Shown here: positions 15,897-23,943 of the stretch, in pieces
Layout: each line of letters begins with the position of its first letter
How positions within the stretch are numbered: position 1 is the stretch's first letter
From: JAWCMQ01 sp039091255
GTDB taxonomy: Archaea; Aenigmatarchaeota; Aenigmatarchaeia; GW2011-AR5; JACRAC01
DNA length: 64,000 bases
Assembly: GCA_039091255.1 (NCBI GenBank)
Contig: JAWCMQ010000003.1
Coordinates: forward strand, 22,722-86,721
Reading direction: 5' to 3'
Program-made: the position numbers and the translations under genes
Notes under the pieces: model-generated
What the model saw: the letters and a program-made list of their open reading frames with translations, nothing else
What the model was told of the DNA's origin: nothing
The model's database searches: none

Positions 15897-17273
15897 ATGG
15901 CTTCTATTCAGCAAGTTCTGAAGCAGGCTTTGAAGCGCATCGTGCCTTCCAACTCCGAGATGCGCGCTGTTAACGAGTTCACAAGCAGGCTGCTAAGCGC
16001 GGCTAAGAGGACAGACCACGAAGCCGTTGTGTGCGGGTCGATTGGCAAGGGCACGTGGCTTGCAGGCGACCATGACATAGACCTGTTCGTGTTTTTCTCC
16101 AAGGACCTTGGCAGAGAGGAACTTGAAAAAATGGGGCTTGCAATTGGCAAGCAGATTGTTGCGATGATGGGCGGGACGTGGAGAATAAAATACGCAGAAC
16201 ACCCGTATGTTCATGCCATGATAAATGGCTTTGACGTAGACATCGTTCCATGCTACAAAATTGCGCCAGGTGAGCACATCAAAAGCGCAGTCGACCGCTC
16301 GCCGCTCCATCTTGCGCATGTTCGCCAAAACCTCAAGCCGGAGCAGCAGAATGAAGTGCGCCTGCTCAAGCAGTTCTGCAAAGGGGCGGGTGTGTATGGT
16401 GCTGACACGAAGACTCAAGGCATTTCGGGCTACATATGCGAGCTTCTCGTCATGCATTACGGCAGCTTTGAAGCTGTGTTGCGCAATGCTGCGGGATGGC
16501 GCCCGCCAACCAGCATAGGCCAGGACGCGCGCAAGTTCGACGCGCCGCTGATAATCATCGACCCAACGGACGCAAACAGAAATGCTGCAGCTGCCGTTTC
16601 GGCCGAAAACTTCGCGCGCTTTGTCTGGACCGCGCGGCAATTCATAAAACGGCCGGCCATAGACTTCTTTTTCCCCAAGACAAGGACATTATCTTCATCC
16701 GACATAAAAAAACTAAAAAGCAGAAAGACCCGTTTCGTTGCTGCTGTAGCACCGCGGCCCGACGTCATCGACGATGTGCTATGGCCACAACTTCGCCGTG
16801 CGCGCCACCGCCTCGTAAAGGAGCTTGAGCAGAATGAATTCAGAGTGATACGATCATTCGAGTGGGCAGAAGCTGTAGACCATGAGCGCACCACAGGAGA
16901 GCTTGCTTTGGTTTTCGAGCTGGAGACATGGTCGCTGCCGCCTGTGCAGCGCATGCATGGTCCGCCAATAACTGCGCACGAGCATTCGGCTCGATTTCTA
17001 GAGAAGTACGGCAAACCGCTGTTTGGGCCTTTTGTTGACGGCCAGGGTAACTGGTTCATCGAGAAAGCGCGGAACTTTGAAACAGCCGACCAGCTGTTAG
17101 CCGCGTTTCTTAAGCGGCCTGCCAAAGATCTCGAAGCTGCGGGCATCCCGAATTTCGTTGCTTCAGCTTTGACGAAGCACAAGCTTATCGCAGATGATGC
17201 GTTCTGGCGCTGGGCGAAGCGGTCTGACGTTTCGGCATTGATGTGGAAGAAGTACCTCAAGAAGCTCCAATAG
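15897..17273 (+). CDS. cca: archaeal (class I) tRNA CCA-adding enzyme
   Basis: 458 residues. The catalytic head shows CGSIGKGTWL (46-55) followed by the D60-x-D62 pair and a third carboxylate in GFDVDIVP (about 113-115). The middle has the RLLKQFCKGAGVYGAD segment and the long C-terminal part ends in helices, as in archaeal CCA enzymes of about 440-460 residues. It completes tRNA 3' ends. Neither tRNA gene in this window encodes CCA, so the enzyme is needed for both. The start is leaderless from the shared TATA box. Confidence 0.96.
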   Translation: MASIQQVLKQALKRIVPSNSEMRAVNEFTSRLLSAAKRTDHEAVVCGSIGKGTWLAGDHDIDLFVFFSKDLGREELEKMGLAIGKQIVAMMGGTWRIKYAEHPYVHAMINGFDVDIVPCYKIAPGEHIKSAVDRSPLHLAHVRQNLKPEQQNEVRLLKQFCKGAGVYGADTKTQGISGYICELLVMHYGSFEAVLRNAAGWRPPTSIGQDARKFDAPLIIIDPTDANRNAAAAVSAENFARFVWTARQFIKRPAIDFFFPKTRTLSSSDIKKLKSRKTRFVAAVAPRPDVIDDVLWPQLRRARHRLVKELEQNEFRVIRSFEWAEAVDHERTTGELALVFELETWSLPPVQRMHGPPITAHEHSARFLEKYGKPLFGPFVDGQGNWFIEKARNFETADQLLAAFLKRPAKDLEAAGIPNFVASALTKHKLIADDAFWRWAKRSDVSALMWKKYLKKLQ

Positions 17274-17276
17274 CGC

Positions 17277-17585
17277 TCATTGCCGCACTATCTTTGCAAC
17301 CGAAGGCGAAACGATAACCCAGTCATCACCTGCGCCTACGATGTCGCCGCCGATGGCTTCGCAGGTGCGCTTTATGCGCTCAAGTGCACGCTTGAGCTCG
17401 TTAACGTTTTTCTCGCGCAGCTCTTTGACCCGAATGAGCATAATCGAGCCTTCGCGCAGCTTGCGCTGTATCCGGTCAGAATCGGCATATTCGGAGATGC
17501 GCTCGACTTCCACTGGCACTTTCGACTTGCGCTCTTCTTCAGGATCAAGCTCAATGTAATCCTCGCCCTTGTCAAACATGCCCAT
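17277..17585 (-). CDS. sepF: cell-division protein SepF (archaeal)
   Basis: A 102-residue SepF-fold protein (old DUF552): short N-terminal segment MGMFDKGEDYIELD, then the domain with SIMLIRVKEL, KRALERIKRTCEAIGGDIVG and DDWVIVSPSVAKI. In archaea SepF tethers FtsZ filaments to the membrane. ATG 17585 has GGGAG six nt upstream; ATG 17591 is too close to it. No strong membrane-binding helix precedes the domain, which is odd for SepF, so an unrecognised anchor or partner may be needed. It is the last gene of the ribosomal/prefoldin block and lies 4 nt from the convergent cca stop. Confidence 0.88.
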   Translation of the reverse strand: MGMFDKGEDYIELDPEEERKSKVPVEVERISEYADSDRIQRKLREGSIMLIRVKELREKNVNELKRALERIKRTCEAIGGDIVGAGDDWVIVSPSVAKIVRQ

Positions 17586-17666
17586 GCGCATCTCCCGAAC
17601 AACATTATTAGAACTAAAATTCTTAAGCGCATCGCGCAGCGCGGCGGCTTACGCATACACCGCTTT

Positions 17667-17768
17667 TCAGAAGCCCTCGAAGTCATCGGCTTCAAGCGTA
17701 CACGATTCGCATATTCCCGTTTTCGGGTCCGCGGCGTTCCGCATGCACCTCAGGCATTTCATCGACAT
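17667..17768 (-). CDS. 33-residue zinc-ribbon microprotein
   Basis: Starts at ATG 17768 (MSMKCLRC) and ends at TGA 17669-17667. The four cysteines form CLRC ... CESC with 12 residues between pairs, a minimal zinc ribbon, followed by an acidic tail EADDFEGF. A TATA-like TTTTTAAGG lies about 43 nt upstream. It sits between UPF0147 and sepF on the same strand. Short zinc-ribbon proteins next to sepF or translation genes are plausible partners; no function can be given. Confidence 0.6.
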   Translation of the reverse strand: MSMKCLRCMRNAADPKTGICESCTLEADDFEGF

Positions 17769-17846
17769 CACTTCTTTGTCACTTGAAAGGAACTAAAACC
17801 AGAAACCTTAAAAACGTACGGCGCTCTGCAGAAGAACAAGCTGCTG

Positions 17847-18110
17847 CTATTTCTTTTTCAGAGCCGCATTTATCGCTTCGAGGGAGGAGACGATATTCCA
17901 GACTTGGGTGCGGCTGTATGGGGGCAGGTTGATGTCGTTTGCGACTTCGTCAAGAATTGATATGGCAGAGCTCACGCGGAAACCTAAATCAAGCTTCTCG
18001 TTGGCAAGGTCTTCTTTAGCCTTAACCAAAGCGGTGCGCACGTTGCGAGGAACTGTCCTGTCTTGCGAAAGCTCTTCGAGCGACTGCATCACAGCTTGAA
18101 GTTCTTGCAT
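17847..18110 (-). CDS. UPF0147 family protein
   Basis: 87 residues, all helical, with the family signature DRTVPRNVRTALVKAKEDL ... RVSSAISILDEVANDINLPPYSRTQVWNIVSSLE. UPF0147 is found almost only in archaea and its role is unknown. Three starts are possible (GTG 18122, ATG 18116, ATG 18110); 18110 has AGGTG at 9 nt and matches homolog length. It follows pfdB in the conserved archaeal order eL43-rpo12-pfdB-UPF0147. Confidence 0.9.
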   Translation of the reverse strand: MQELQAVMQSLEELSQDRTVPRNVRTALVKAKEDLANEKLDLGFRVSSAISILDEVANDINLPPYSRTQVWNIVSSLEAINAALKKK

Positions 18111-18148
18111 GCGCATCACCACCTAACATAATTTTACCAGCTTTGCAG

Positions 18149-18487
18149 CTATTCCTTTTTTGCAGGGTTTACGAGTTGCTGAAGTTTGGATTGAGCAGCT
18201 GCTATGCCTGACTGGACTGATTTTTCCTGCTTCTCCAGGGCCTTAAGGCGAAGCTCAATCTGCTCTTTCGTTTCGTTCAGCTCCTTGCTAATCTTGTCCT
18301 TATTGGACTTCACAAGCACAGGACCCACAGACTTGTACACGTCGTCAGTTGCCTTGGAAACCTCCTCCAGCGCACCCTCTACTTCACGCAACTGGATTGC
18401 AAGCGCCTGCTTCTGCATGAGCACCGCTTGCAGCTGCTGATTCAGGGACTGAACGTTAGCAAGGGCCTTCTCCAAATCATCCGCCAT
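18149..18487 (-). CDS. pfdB: prefoldin beta subunit
   Basis: 112 residues starting MADDLEKALANVQSLNQQL. Two long coiled-coil helices flank a short beta hairpin (DDVYKSVGPVLVKSNKDKISKEL), the diagnostic core of prefoldin beta. With prefoldin alpha it forms a hexamer that passes unfolded proteins to the thermosome. AGGTG precedes ATG 18487 and the gene begins 7 nt after rpo12 stops. Confidence 0.95.
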   Translation of the reverse strand: MADDLEKALANVQSLNQQLQAVLMQKQALAIQLREVEGALEEVSKATDDVYKSVGPVLVKSNKDKISKELNETKEQIELRLKALEKQEKSVQSGIAAAQSKLQQLVNPAKKE

Positions 18488-18494
18488 TAAGATT

Positions 18495-18620
18495 TCACCT
18501 AGCAAGCACCCTCTTCACAACTTCCGGACGCGTCTTGACGACGATGCGGAAACCGCAAAACGGACATCGCACTTTATCCTCGAGCTGCAGCTCTTTGCCG
18601 CACTTCATACACTTGTACAT
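18495..18620 (-). CDS. rpo12: RNA polymerase subunit Rpo12 (RpoP)
   Basis: 41 residues: MYKCMKCGKELQ, then VRCPFCGFRIVVKTRP, then VVKRVLAR. The CxxC...CxxC zinc site and the 'CP.CG.RI..K.RP' segment are the signature of Rpo12/Rpb12. It helps join the Rpo3/Rpo10 platform to the polymerase core. It lies between eL43 and pfdB as in many archaea. Confidence 0.95.
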   Translation of the reverse strand: MYKCMKCGKELQLEDKVRCPFCGFRIVVKTRPEVVKRVLAR

Positions 18621-18747
18621 GGCCTTTCATCTCGCATTTTGTTTCGTTTTTTTGGCGAAATCGACAAGGCCGAAGAGGCAGAAGCGAGTTCGCCTGCGGC
18701 CCATTTCTCTTCGTTTCGCCTTATTCTACTAAGCAGCATCTGCTTTT

Positions 18748-18957
18748 TCAAGCCGCCTTAAACTCGTATGCGCCCGAAGCCATCTTCTTGCCGCACTTGC
18801 CGCACTGCCATATGCCTGCCGCCACGCGGCGCACGCTTATGCGGGAACAAAACGGGCATTCGTAGCGAGCTTTGGCTTTTCGGTCGGCTTCCAGCACAGC
18901 CTTGCGGATGCGCTTGCCGTAGCGGCTTCCGAAACGGCCATGAGGCTTGGGTTTCAT
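18748..18957 (-). CDS. rpl37ae: large ribosomal subunit protein eL43 (L37Ae)
   Basis: 69 residues starting MKPKPHGRFGSRYGKRIRKAV, with a zinc ribbon CPFC ... CGKC and the tail GAYEFKAA. Matches eL43 in length and motifs. ATG 18957 is the conserved start. The 127 nt between it and rpo12 hold a 7-bp inverted repeat (GGCGAAA/TTTCGCC, about 18653-18723) but no gene that I can support; the exosome and Pcc1 genes often found here are absent. Confidence 0.95.
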   Translation of the reverse strand: MKPKPHGRFGSRYGKRIRKAVLEADRKAKARYECPFCSRISVRRVAAGIWQCGKCGKKMASGAYEFKAA

Positions 18958-19010
18958 GGCACCACATCGAACATTCACGAAGGCAACGCTTTAAAGCCTT
19001 GACTTTGGGC

Positions 19011-20864
19011 TTACTTTAGCCGTATTGTTTCTAGATTTTTCGGCGCGACTGTTTCAACGCGCAGCTCATTGTGAAGGGTGCGGACAAATGTCGATATCAC
19101 GGAGTTCTCGCCGTGGTTTGCTATGATTTTTCTCGGCTTGGCGCGGAGGTTTCGAATCCAACCGACTAGCTGATTCACATCCGAGTGACCCGAAAGACCC
19201 TCGACTGTATCTATTTCAAGCTTTAGCTCAAGACCGTGCTCGTCACCTTCCACAGGGATATACCGCCATCCTTTTTGTATTCTGCGGCCGAGCGTGCCTT
19301 CTGCCTGGTAGCCTACAAACAGGAGGCAGTTCGCTGGGTTCGGTGCGAATTCTTTCAAGTACTCCATCGCAGGTCCGCCCTGCAGCATGCCTGATGTAGC
19401 AAGCACGATGCAAGGCCCCGCGCTGTGCATGGCTTCGCGGCGCTCTGCGGCCGAACCTATTCCTTTGAGACGCGGATCCATGAATGGGTTCTTCTTTTTG
19501 CGAAGTATCTCAACTTGCATTGCGCGCGACATGAATTCAGGATATGCGGTGTGGATAGCCGTGGCGTCCCACAGCATGCCATCAAGGTATATAGGCACGC
19601 GCAAATCCGAGTCCACGAGCATCGCAATTACATCCTGCGCGCGACCCACTGCGAACGTCGGGATTATGATGCGGCCGCCCCGCTCCACGACACGGCGCAC
19701 AGTCTCGATAAGCTTGCGCTCTCCTTCATTATGCGACGGCAGGCGCTCGTCGCCGTATGTTGATTCCACAATAAGGCCTTCAACACGGGCGTAATCTGTG
19801 AAAGCGGGGTCGAAAAGGCGCGTGCGCTCGAACTTCATGTCCGCAGAGTAGAGCAGATTGTATGTGCCATCTCCGATGTTCATATGCACGCAGCTTGCTC
19901 CGAGCAAATGCCCCGAATTTTCAAGCGTGATGCGGAAGTCTGGCGTTATATCGGTGACCTGCCCAAATTCCAGCGTTACGCAGTGCTTAATCATCTCTTC
20001 AATGCCTTTGGACGTGTATGGCGCCTTCTTGCCTTCTCGCTGCGCAATAGCGATGTAATCCATTTGCAACAGGATGGAAAGGTCTCGCGTCGGCCTTGTA
20101 CAGAAGACGGGGCCGCGATAGCCATATTCGTAAAGGTACGGCACAAGCCCACTGTGATCAAGATGCGCATGCGATATCACAATTGCATCCAGCGTCTGAA
20201 GGTTGAACTCCGAGACCTCAAGATGCGGAAATTGATGGTCGCCTCCGAGCGCGACGCCGCAGTCGAGCAGCACCCGCGACTGAGGCGTTGAGACAAGAAT
20301 TGCAGAGCGCCCGACTTCGCGGAATCCGCCAAGACCAGTCACGCGGACCCAGTCGACAGGCTTCTTCGGACCGTAAATCTTCTCTCCGAGCTGGTGCAGG
20401 AACTTTTTCCTGTATCCCGCTTCTCTGTGAAGCATGCGACGGACGCCTGCAATGACTTCCGAATCAATGGCAGGCGCGCGCTTCATGTCTGGCGTCCAGA
20501 ATGTGCTTGCCTTGATTTTTCTCAGAATCTCGCCGGCTTTGCCGATGACCAAGCCAGGCTTTTCTGCGTGGATTACGACTTTCGAAAACTCCGGCTCGAA
20601 ATAAATGTCGCGGATTCCTGCTTCCGCGGGCACGCTTTCTTTGATGAACCCTTTCGTCTTTTCTTGAGCTTCAAGCAGCGAAGCGGCGGCCCTGACCTCT
20701 ATGCGCTTCTTCACCTTTCCGACTGTGCGGCGTATGAACTCGCCGCAATCCTTGAAAAACGAGCGATTTTCCGTGTAAAGAATTATGTCAGGCCCTTCAT
20801 AGACTATCTCGGCTATTTGCGCGTTTGCTGGCAATTCTGCCTTGATGTCTTCCAAGACCGACAT
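19011..20864 (-). CDS. fttA: transcription termination factor FttA (aCPSF1, beta-CASP RNase)
   Basis: About 617 residues. Two N-terminal KH-type domains (second one with GLVIGKAG at 104-111) precede a metallo-beta-lactamase/beta-CASP core. Metal motifs visible are HAHLDH (232-237), the SGHLLGASC strand, SADMKFERTRL and the late histidines in GLSGHSDVNQL and IIANHGE. It cleaves nascent RNA and terminates archaeal transcription, like the eukaryotic CPSF73. Start ATG 20864 follows GGTGAAAGGA. Position upstream of eL43 and downstream of psmB matches archaeal gene order. Confidence 0.97.
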   Translation of the reverse strand: MSVLEDIKAELPANAQIAEIVYEGPDIILYTENRSFFKDCGEFIRRTVGKVKKRIEVRAAASLLEAQEKTKGFIKESVPAEAGIRDIYFEPEFSKVVIHAEKPGLVIGKAGEILRKIKASTFWTPDMKRAPAIDSEVIAGVRRMLHREAGYRKKFLHQLGEKIYGPKKPVDWVRVTGLGGFREVGRSAILVSTPQSRVLLDCGVALGGDHQFPHLEVSEFNLQTLDAIVISHAHLDHSGLVPYLYEYGYRGPVFCTRPTRDLSILLQMDYIAIAQREGKKAPYTSKGIEEMIKHCVTLEFGQVTDITPDFRITLENSGHLLGASCVHMNIGDGTYNLLYSADMKFERTRLFDPAFTDYARVEGLIVESTYGDERLPSHNEGERKLIETVRRVVERGGRIIIPTFAVGRAQDVIAMLVDSDLRVPIYLDGMLWDATAIHTAYPEFMSRAMQVEILRKKKNPFMDPRLKGIGSAAERREAMHSAGPCIVLATSGMLQGGPAMEYLKEFAPNPANCLLFVGYQAEGTLGRRIQKGWRYIPVEGDEHGLELKLEIDTVEGLSGHSDVNQLVGWIRNLRAKPRKIIANHGENSVISTFVRTLHNELRVETVAPKNLETIRLK

Positions 20865-21001
20865 GTTTCCTTTCACCGAACCAGTTGCGAACCGAAGGCT
20901 AAAAAGCGAGCCTGAAGCGGGCGCAGCCGACCTTTATGCTTGGCACAGCGGGCTTCTTCCTTTCGTTTACTCTGTTCCAGAATTTTTGCGACAAAGAACC
21001 A

Positions 21002-21637
21002 TTATCTTGCCAATTCCTTAAGCTTGTCCTCAGAGAGCCATTCCAAACCGTCCTTTGTAATCCAAATCGCGTTAATCTTCAAGCCACCCGAAAAAACGTC
21101 GCGTTCCCGAGCTGCGCGTATAGAGCGCACCGCGACTTTTAGCCCTTCCTCTTTTGTCATGCTAGGCCTGTAATCGGCTTCAAGGACACCATACGCGATC
21201 GGTGAGCCGCTGCCTGTTGCTGTATAATCATGCTCTTCTTCGATGCCGCCTAATGGATCAACCGAATACATATGGAAGCCATCGCGGTCGTGCCCACCAA
21301 GGATAAGCATAGCCATGTAGGGGTAATATCGGCTGCCCTGCAAGATGTTGCTAAGCAATGTAGCTGCTGCGCGGACTGTGAAATCCGCGTTGCGCATCGT
21401 TTTGTACAGCGCTATTTCTGCTTTCAATATGCGTACAAGGGCCTGCACATCACCGACGCCTCCCGCGACAGTAAGGGCTATTTTGTCATCTACCTGGTAA
21501 ACCTTCTGAACTTCCTTGCTTGCGACAAGAAATCCCATCGTGGATTTTGCGTCGCTTGCGAGCACGACAGCATCCTTGCACAGGATACCCACCGTCGTCG
21601 TCCCTGTTTCGCGGGTCTCAAGCTTTTGTTTGGGCAT
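21002..21637 (-). CDS. psmB: proteasome beta subunit
   Basis: 211 residues: a 12-residue propeptide ending in ETRETG, then TTTVG with the N-terminal catalytic threonine (T13), followed by DAVVLASDAKSTMG and K45 region, and GSGSPIAYGVLE near the end. Autocatalytic removal of the propeptide exposes the nucleophile. ATG 21637 gives normal family length. A TATA-like GTTAAATAC about 60 nt upstream would give a 30-nt leader. The alpha subunit is not in this window. Confidence 0.96.
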   Translation of the reverse strand: MPKQKLETRETGTTTVGILCKDAVVLASDAKSTMGFLVASKEVQKVYQVDDKIALTVAGGVGDVQALVRILKAEIALYKTMRNADFTVRAAATLLSNILQGSRYYPYMAMLILGGHDRDGFHMYSVDPLGGIEEEHDYTATGSGSPIAYGVLEADYRPSMTKEEGLKVAVRSIRAARERDVFSGGLKINAIWITKDGLEWLSEDKLKELAR

Positions 21638-21738
21638 ACTAGCACCGCTAAAATAAGCAGAAATGGCCGATGCTAGACATAACACCGAGAAGTATTTAAC
21701 CTTTATCTGCTCGCCGCCGGCGTGCGCGCAGCACTGCC

Positions 21739-23199
21739 TCAGTATGTCTTTCCCACATATCCGATATGTGCCGCAGGCTTCCCGCAGACGCATTCGCCAC
21801 TCGTGCGTTCTTCGACATCGTAACCGAGAAAATGCGCATTAACCGATTTCTCGATGCTTGATGCGCATTCAATGGAGCCGCACCACATAACCTTGGCGAG
21901 CATTTTTCTCTTCAATGCTGCAGATATCTCCTTCTCGGATCTCGCCTCTGCTATCTTGCTTTTGTGATAAGCGTCTGCGCGCTGAAGCAATGATGAGTGG
22001 ATTTCTGAGAGTAGCGACGAGATGCGTGTGGCGATCTTTCCTTCGATCTCGGTTATCTTTTCGCCGGTATCCCTGCGCGCGACAACAACGGTCTTCCGCT
22101 CTATGTCGCGTGGGCCTATTTCGATGCGTATCGGAACGCCGCGAAGCTCCCAGTCGTAAAACTTCGCGCCTGCTGAGGCTTCGCGCTCATCAAGGTGCAC
22201 GCGAAAGCGCTCCGCGAGCTTGTCGCGCAGTCGGCGCGCATGCTCCAATGTGCTCGCCTTGCTTGCCTCAAAAAGTATCGGCACTATGACGACCTGAATA
22301 GGGGCCACATCGGGCGGAAGCACAAGACCTTTGTCGTCCCCATGAACCGCGACGAGCGCAGCAAGAAGCCGCTCGGATACGCCATAGCACGTCTGGTAGA
22401 CGAAATCTTCGCTCCCATCTGCTCGCTTGAATTTTACGCCAAAGGCTCGAGAAAAGCGCTGACCTAGATTGTTGACTGAGCCCATCTCAAGGCCGCGGCC
22501 GTCAGGGAAGACGGTGTAGGGTTCCACGGCGCTTTCTGCTCCTGCAAACACGTCCGCCACGTTAAGCCAGATTGCGGGTATTGCCAGCGCTCGGAAAAGC
22601 TCTTGATAGATTCGCATGCCTTCCTTGCACTGAGCGGCTGCTTCCTCCGCCGTTGCATGCGAGGTGTGCGCCTCATTCCAATGTATCTCGCGGTCTCGGA
22701 TAAGCGGCCGTGTATGCTTTGTCTCATAGCGCCAGACAGTCGTCGACTGGTGGATTTTGACAGGGAGGTCGCGCCACGAGCGTATCCACAACCTTAGCAT
22801 CTCGTACATCACCGTCTCGGACGTCGGGCGAAGCGCAGCATGCTCGACCATGTCAGTCGCCCCGCCTTTCGTTATCCAAAAGACCTCATCGTGGAAGCCC
22901 GCGATGTGAGACGCTTCGCGCGCGAGCAGGCGCTCGGGTATGACGGCGGGAAAATACACTTTTTTATGGCCGGTCTTTGCCAACAGGCCTTCAAGCACCT
23001 TCATGATGCGGTCGAATATTTCATAGCCATAAGGCTTGTAGACAAGAAAGCCTTGCATCGGATAGCGCTGATCTATTATGTCGGCTACCTTGATGACTTG
23101 ATGGTACCATTCGCTGAACTGTTCCTTGCTGGCAGTCAGCGCCTCAGGCTCGTGCTCTTCAGGCGGCACTTTTGCGGATTTCGCTTTTTTCGTTGACAT
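21739..23199 (-). CDS. proS: prolyl-tRNA synthetase (archaeal/eukaryotic type)
   Basis: 486 residues. Class II motifs are visible: motif 1 around FDRIMKVLEGLL..GHKKVYFPAVIPE, LRPTSETVMYEM, motif 2 VWRYETKHTRPLIRDREIHWNEAHTSH and motif 3 GVSERLLAALVAVHGDD. The C-terminal anticodon-binding domain ends with the YVGKTY tyrosine tail and a zinc-type cysteine set (C..IEC ... C.C) typical of this ProRS type. It charges tRNA-Pro, one copy of which lies 600 nt away at 23781. The gene starts 2 nt from an N run, so an upstream extension is not excluded. Confidence 0.97.
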   Translation of the reverse strand: MSTKKAKSAKVPPEEHEPEALTASKEQFSEWYHQVIKVADIIDQRYPMQGFLVYKPYGYEIFDRIMKVLEGLLAKTGHKKVYFPAVIPERLLAREASHIAGFHDEVFWITKGGATDMVEHAALRPTSETVMYEMLRLWIRSWRDLPVKIHQSTTVWRYETKHTRPLIRDREIHWNEAHTSHATAEEAAAQCKEGMRIYQELFRALAIPAIWLNVADVFAGAESAVEPYTVFPDGRGLEMGSVNNLGQRFSRAFGVKFKRADGSEDFVYQTCYGVSERLLAALVAVHGDDKGLVLPPDVAPIQVVIVPILFEASKASTLEHARRLRDKLAERFRVHLDEREASAGAKFYDWELRGVPIRIEIGPRDIERKTVVVARRDTGEKITEIEGKIATRISSLLSEIHSSLLQRADAYHKSKIAEARSEKEISAALKRKMLAKVMWCGSIECASSIEKSVNAHFLGYDVEERTSGECVCGKPAAHIGYVGKTY

Positions 23200-23201
23200 A
23201 C

Positions 23202-23294
23202 NNNNNNNNNNNNNNNNNNNNNNNNNNNNNNNNNNNNNNNNNNNNNNNNNNNNNNNNNNNNNNNNNNNNNNNNNNNNNNNNNNNNNNNNNNNNN
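23202..23294. other. assembly gap (93 N) upstream of proS
   Basis: 93 unresolved bases that hide the proS promoter region. Both edges end in ACATAC, a 6-nt match too short to prove an unmerged overlap. Confidence 0.9.
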
Positions 23295-23402
23295 ACATAC
23301 AGCGCACTCTGCGCACAAATTCGGCAAGTTGAAGAAAGCCCAGCTGCCGAGCAGCAAAAGCCGAGCTTCTGCCGTTATTTAGTTCTATCCGTTTGCTTAA
23401 AT

Positions 23403-23412
23403 CTTATATACC
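23403..23412 (+). promoter_or_regulatory. TATA box of the DUF202-like gene
   Basis: CTTATATACC, with its core 24-26 nt before ATG 23431; predicts a leaderless transcript. Confidence 0.55.
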
Positions 23413-23430
23413 GCGATTGGAGTAGTTATT

Positions 23431-23718
23431 ATGGTCAAAAAGGCCGAGCGCATGCTTCTTCTGGTCGAGGAGCAGACGATACTTTCTCGCGAGCGCACGA
23501 TGCACTCTTACATGCAGACCGGACTTGCGTTCGTATCGGTCGGGCTTCTTATTGTTAGGTTCCTTGAAGGTTCGTCGTACCTGCTGATTGGAAGCTTCCT
23601 GGTGCTTCTGGGCTTCCTGCAGCTTGCCGAGGCGTTTCGCCGCTTTCGACTCTACCGGCGCGAGGTGCGCGAGTTGCGCAGGCGCGAGAAGCAACTGGGG
23701 ATTGAAATTTGGAGATAG
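23431..23718 (+). CDS. small membrane protein, DUF202-like
   Basis: 95 residues. An N-terminal helix with EEQTILSRERTMHSYMQTGLAFVSVGLLIV recalls DUF202/YidH proteins, which have 'L..ER..L...RT.LA......G'. Two hydrophobic spans (about 32-46 and 49-66) are followed by a long basic helix (FRLYRREVRELRRREKQLG) likely in the cytoplasm. Function of the family is unknown. The start is supported by a TATA box 26 nt upstream. Confidence 0.65.
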   Translation: MVKKAERMLLLVEEQTILSRERTMHSYMQTGLAFVSVGLLIVRFLEGSSYLLIGSFLVLLGFLQLAEAFRRFRLYRREVRELRRREKQLGIEIWR

Positions 23719-23780
23719 ATGTTTATTTAATATTGCGGTGATTATCTTCTATCACAAGCTGCTAGCCCGCAGCTTTTGAT

Positions 23781-23927
23781 GGGCCTGTGGTGTAGCTTGG
23801 TCTAGCATCAGAGCTTACGCTTTCCGCTTGGAAAGCGGCTCAATGGGAGCTCTTGACGCCAGTTCAAAAGCCCTTTTGGCAAGCCAAAAGCGCTTGCGGG
23901 AAAGGACGGAACATCTGGCCAGGCCCA
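23781..23927 (+). tRNA. tRNA-Pro(UGG) with two introns
   Basis: Acceptor GGGCCTG (23781-23787) pairs perfectly with CAGGCCC (23920-23926), discriminator A927. The anticodon stem AGAGC (23810-23814) pairs with GCTCT (23849-23853); removing 23817-23843 gives loop TTTGGGA, the usual proline loop with anticodon TGG. That intron lies between positions 33 and 34 and fits a bulge-helix-bulge: GAGC 23811-23814 with GCTC 23838-23841, 3-nt bulges TT|A and AA|T, and an 8-bp inner stem. The T stem GCCAG/CTGGC (23858-23862/23915-23919) is split by a second intron, 23869-23913, whose removal gives T loop TTCAAAT. CCA is not encoded. Mature length 75 nt. Confidence 0.85.
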
Positions 23928-23943
23928 CTAGGCAAAAGCTTAG

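Noticed and set aside
18640..18725. GGCGAAA/TTTCGCC inverted repeat between eL43 and rpo12 as a fifth copy of the long-stem element
   Set aside because: Arms differ from GAAAGC/GCTTTC and the flanking mismatch pattern is absent.
23817..23819. Anticodon ACG (Arg) for the tRNA at 23781 if the intron were at 37/38
   Set aside because: Archaea normally use GCG for this Arg family, and the bulge-helix-bulge geometry fits only the 33/34 junction, which yields the standard proline loop.
23866..23915. Alternative T-loop intron border with a perfect GTTC/GAAC central helix
   Set aside because: It would leave a 5-nt T loop; the 868/869 and 913/914 cut gives the conserved TTCAAAT loop and uses the full T stem as outer helix.
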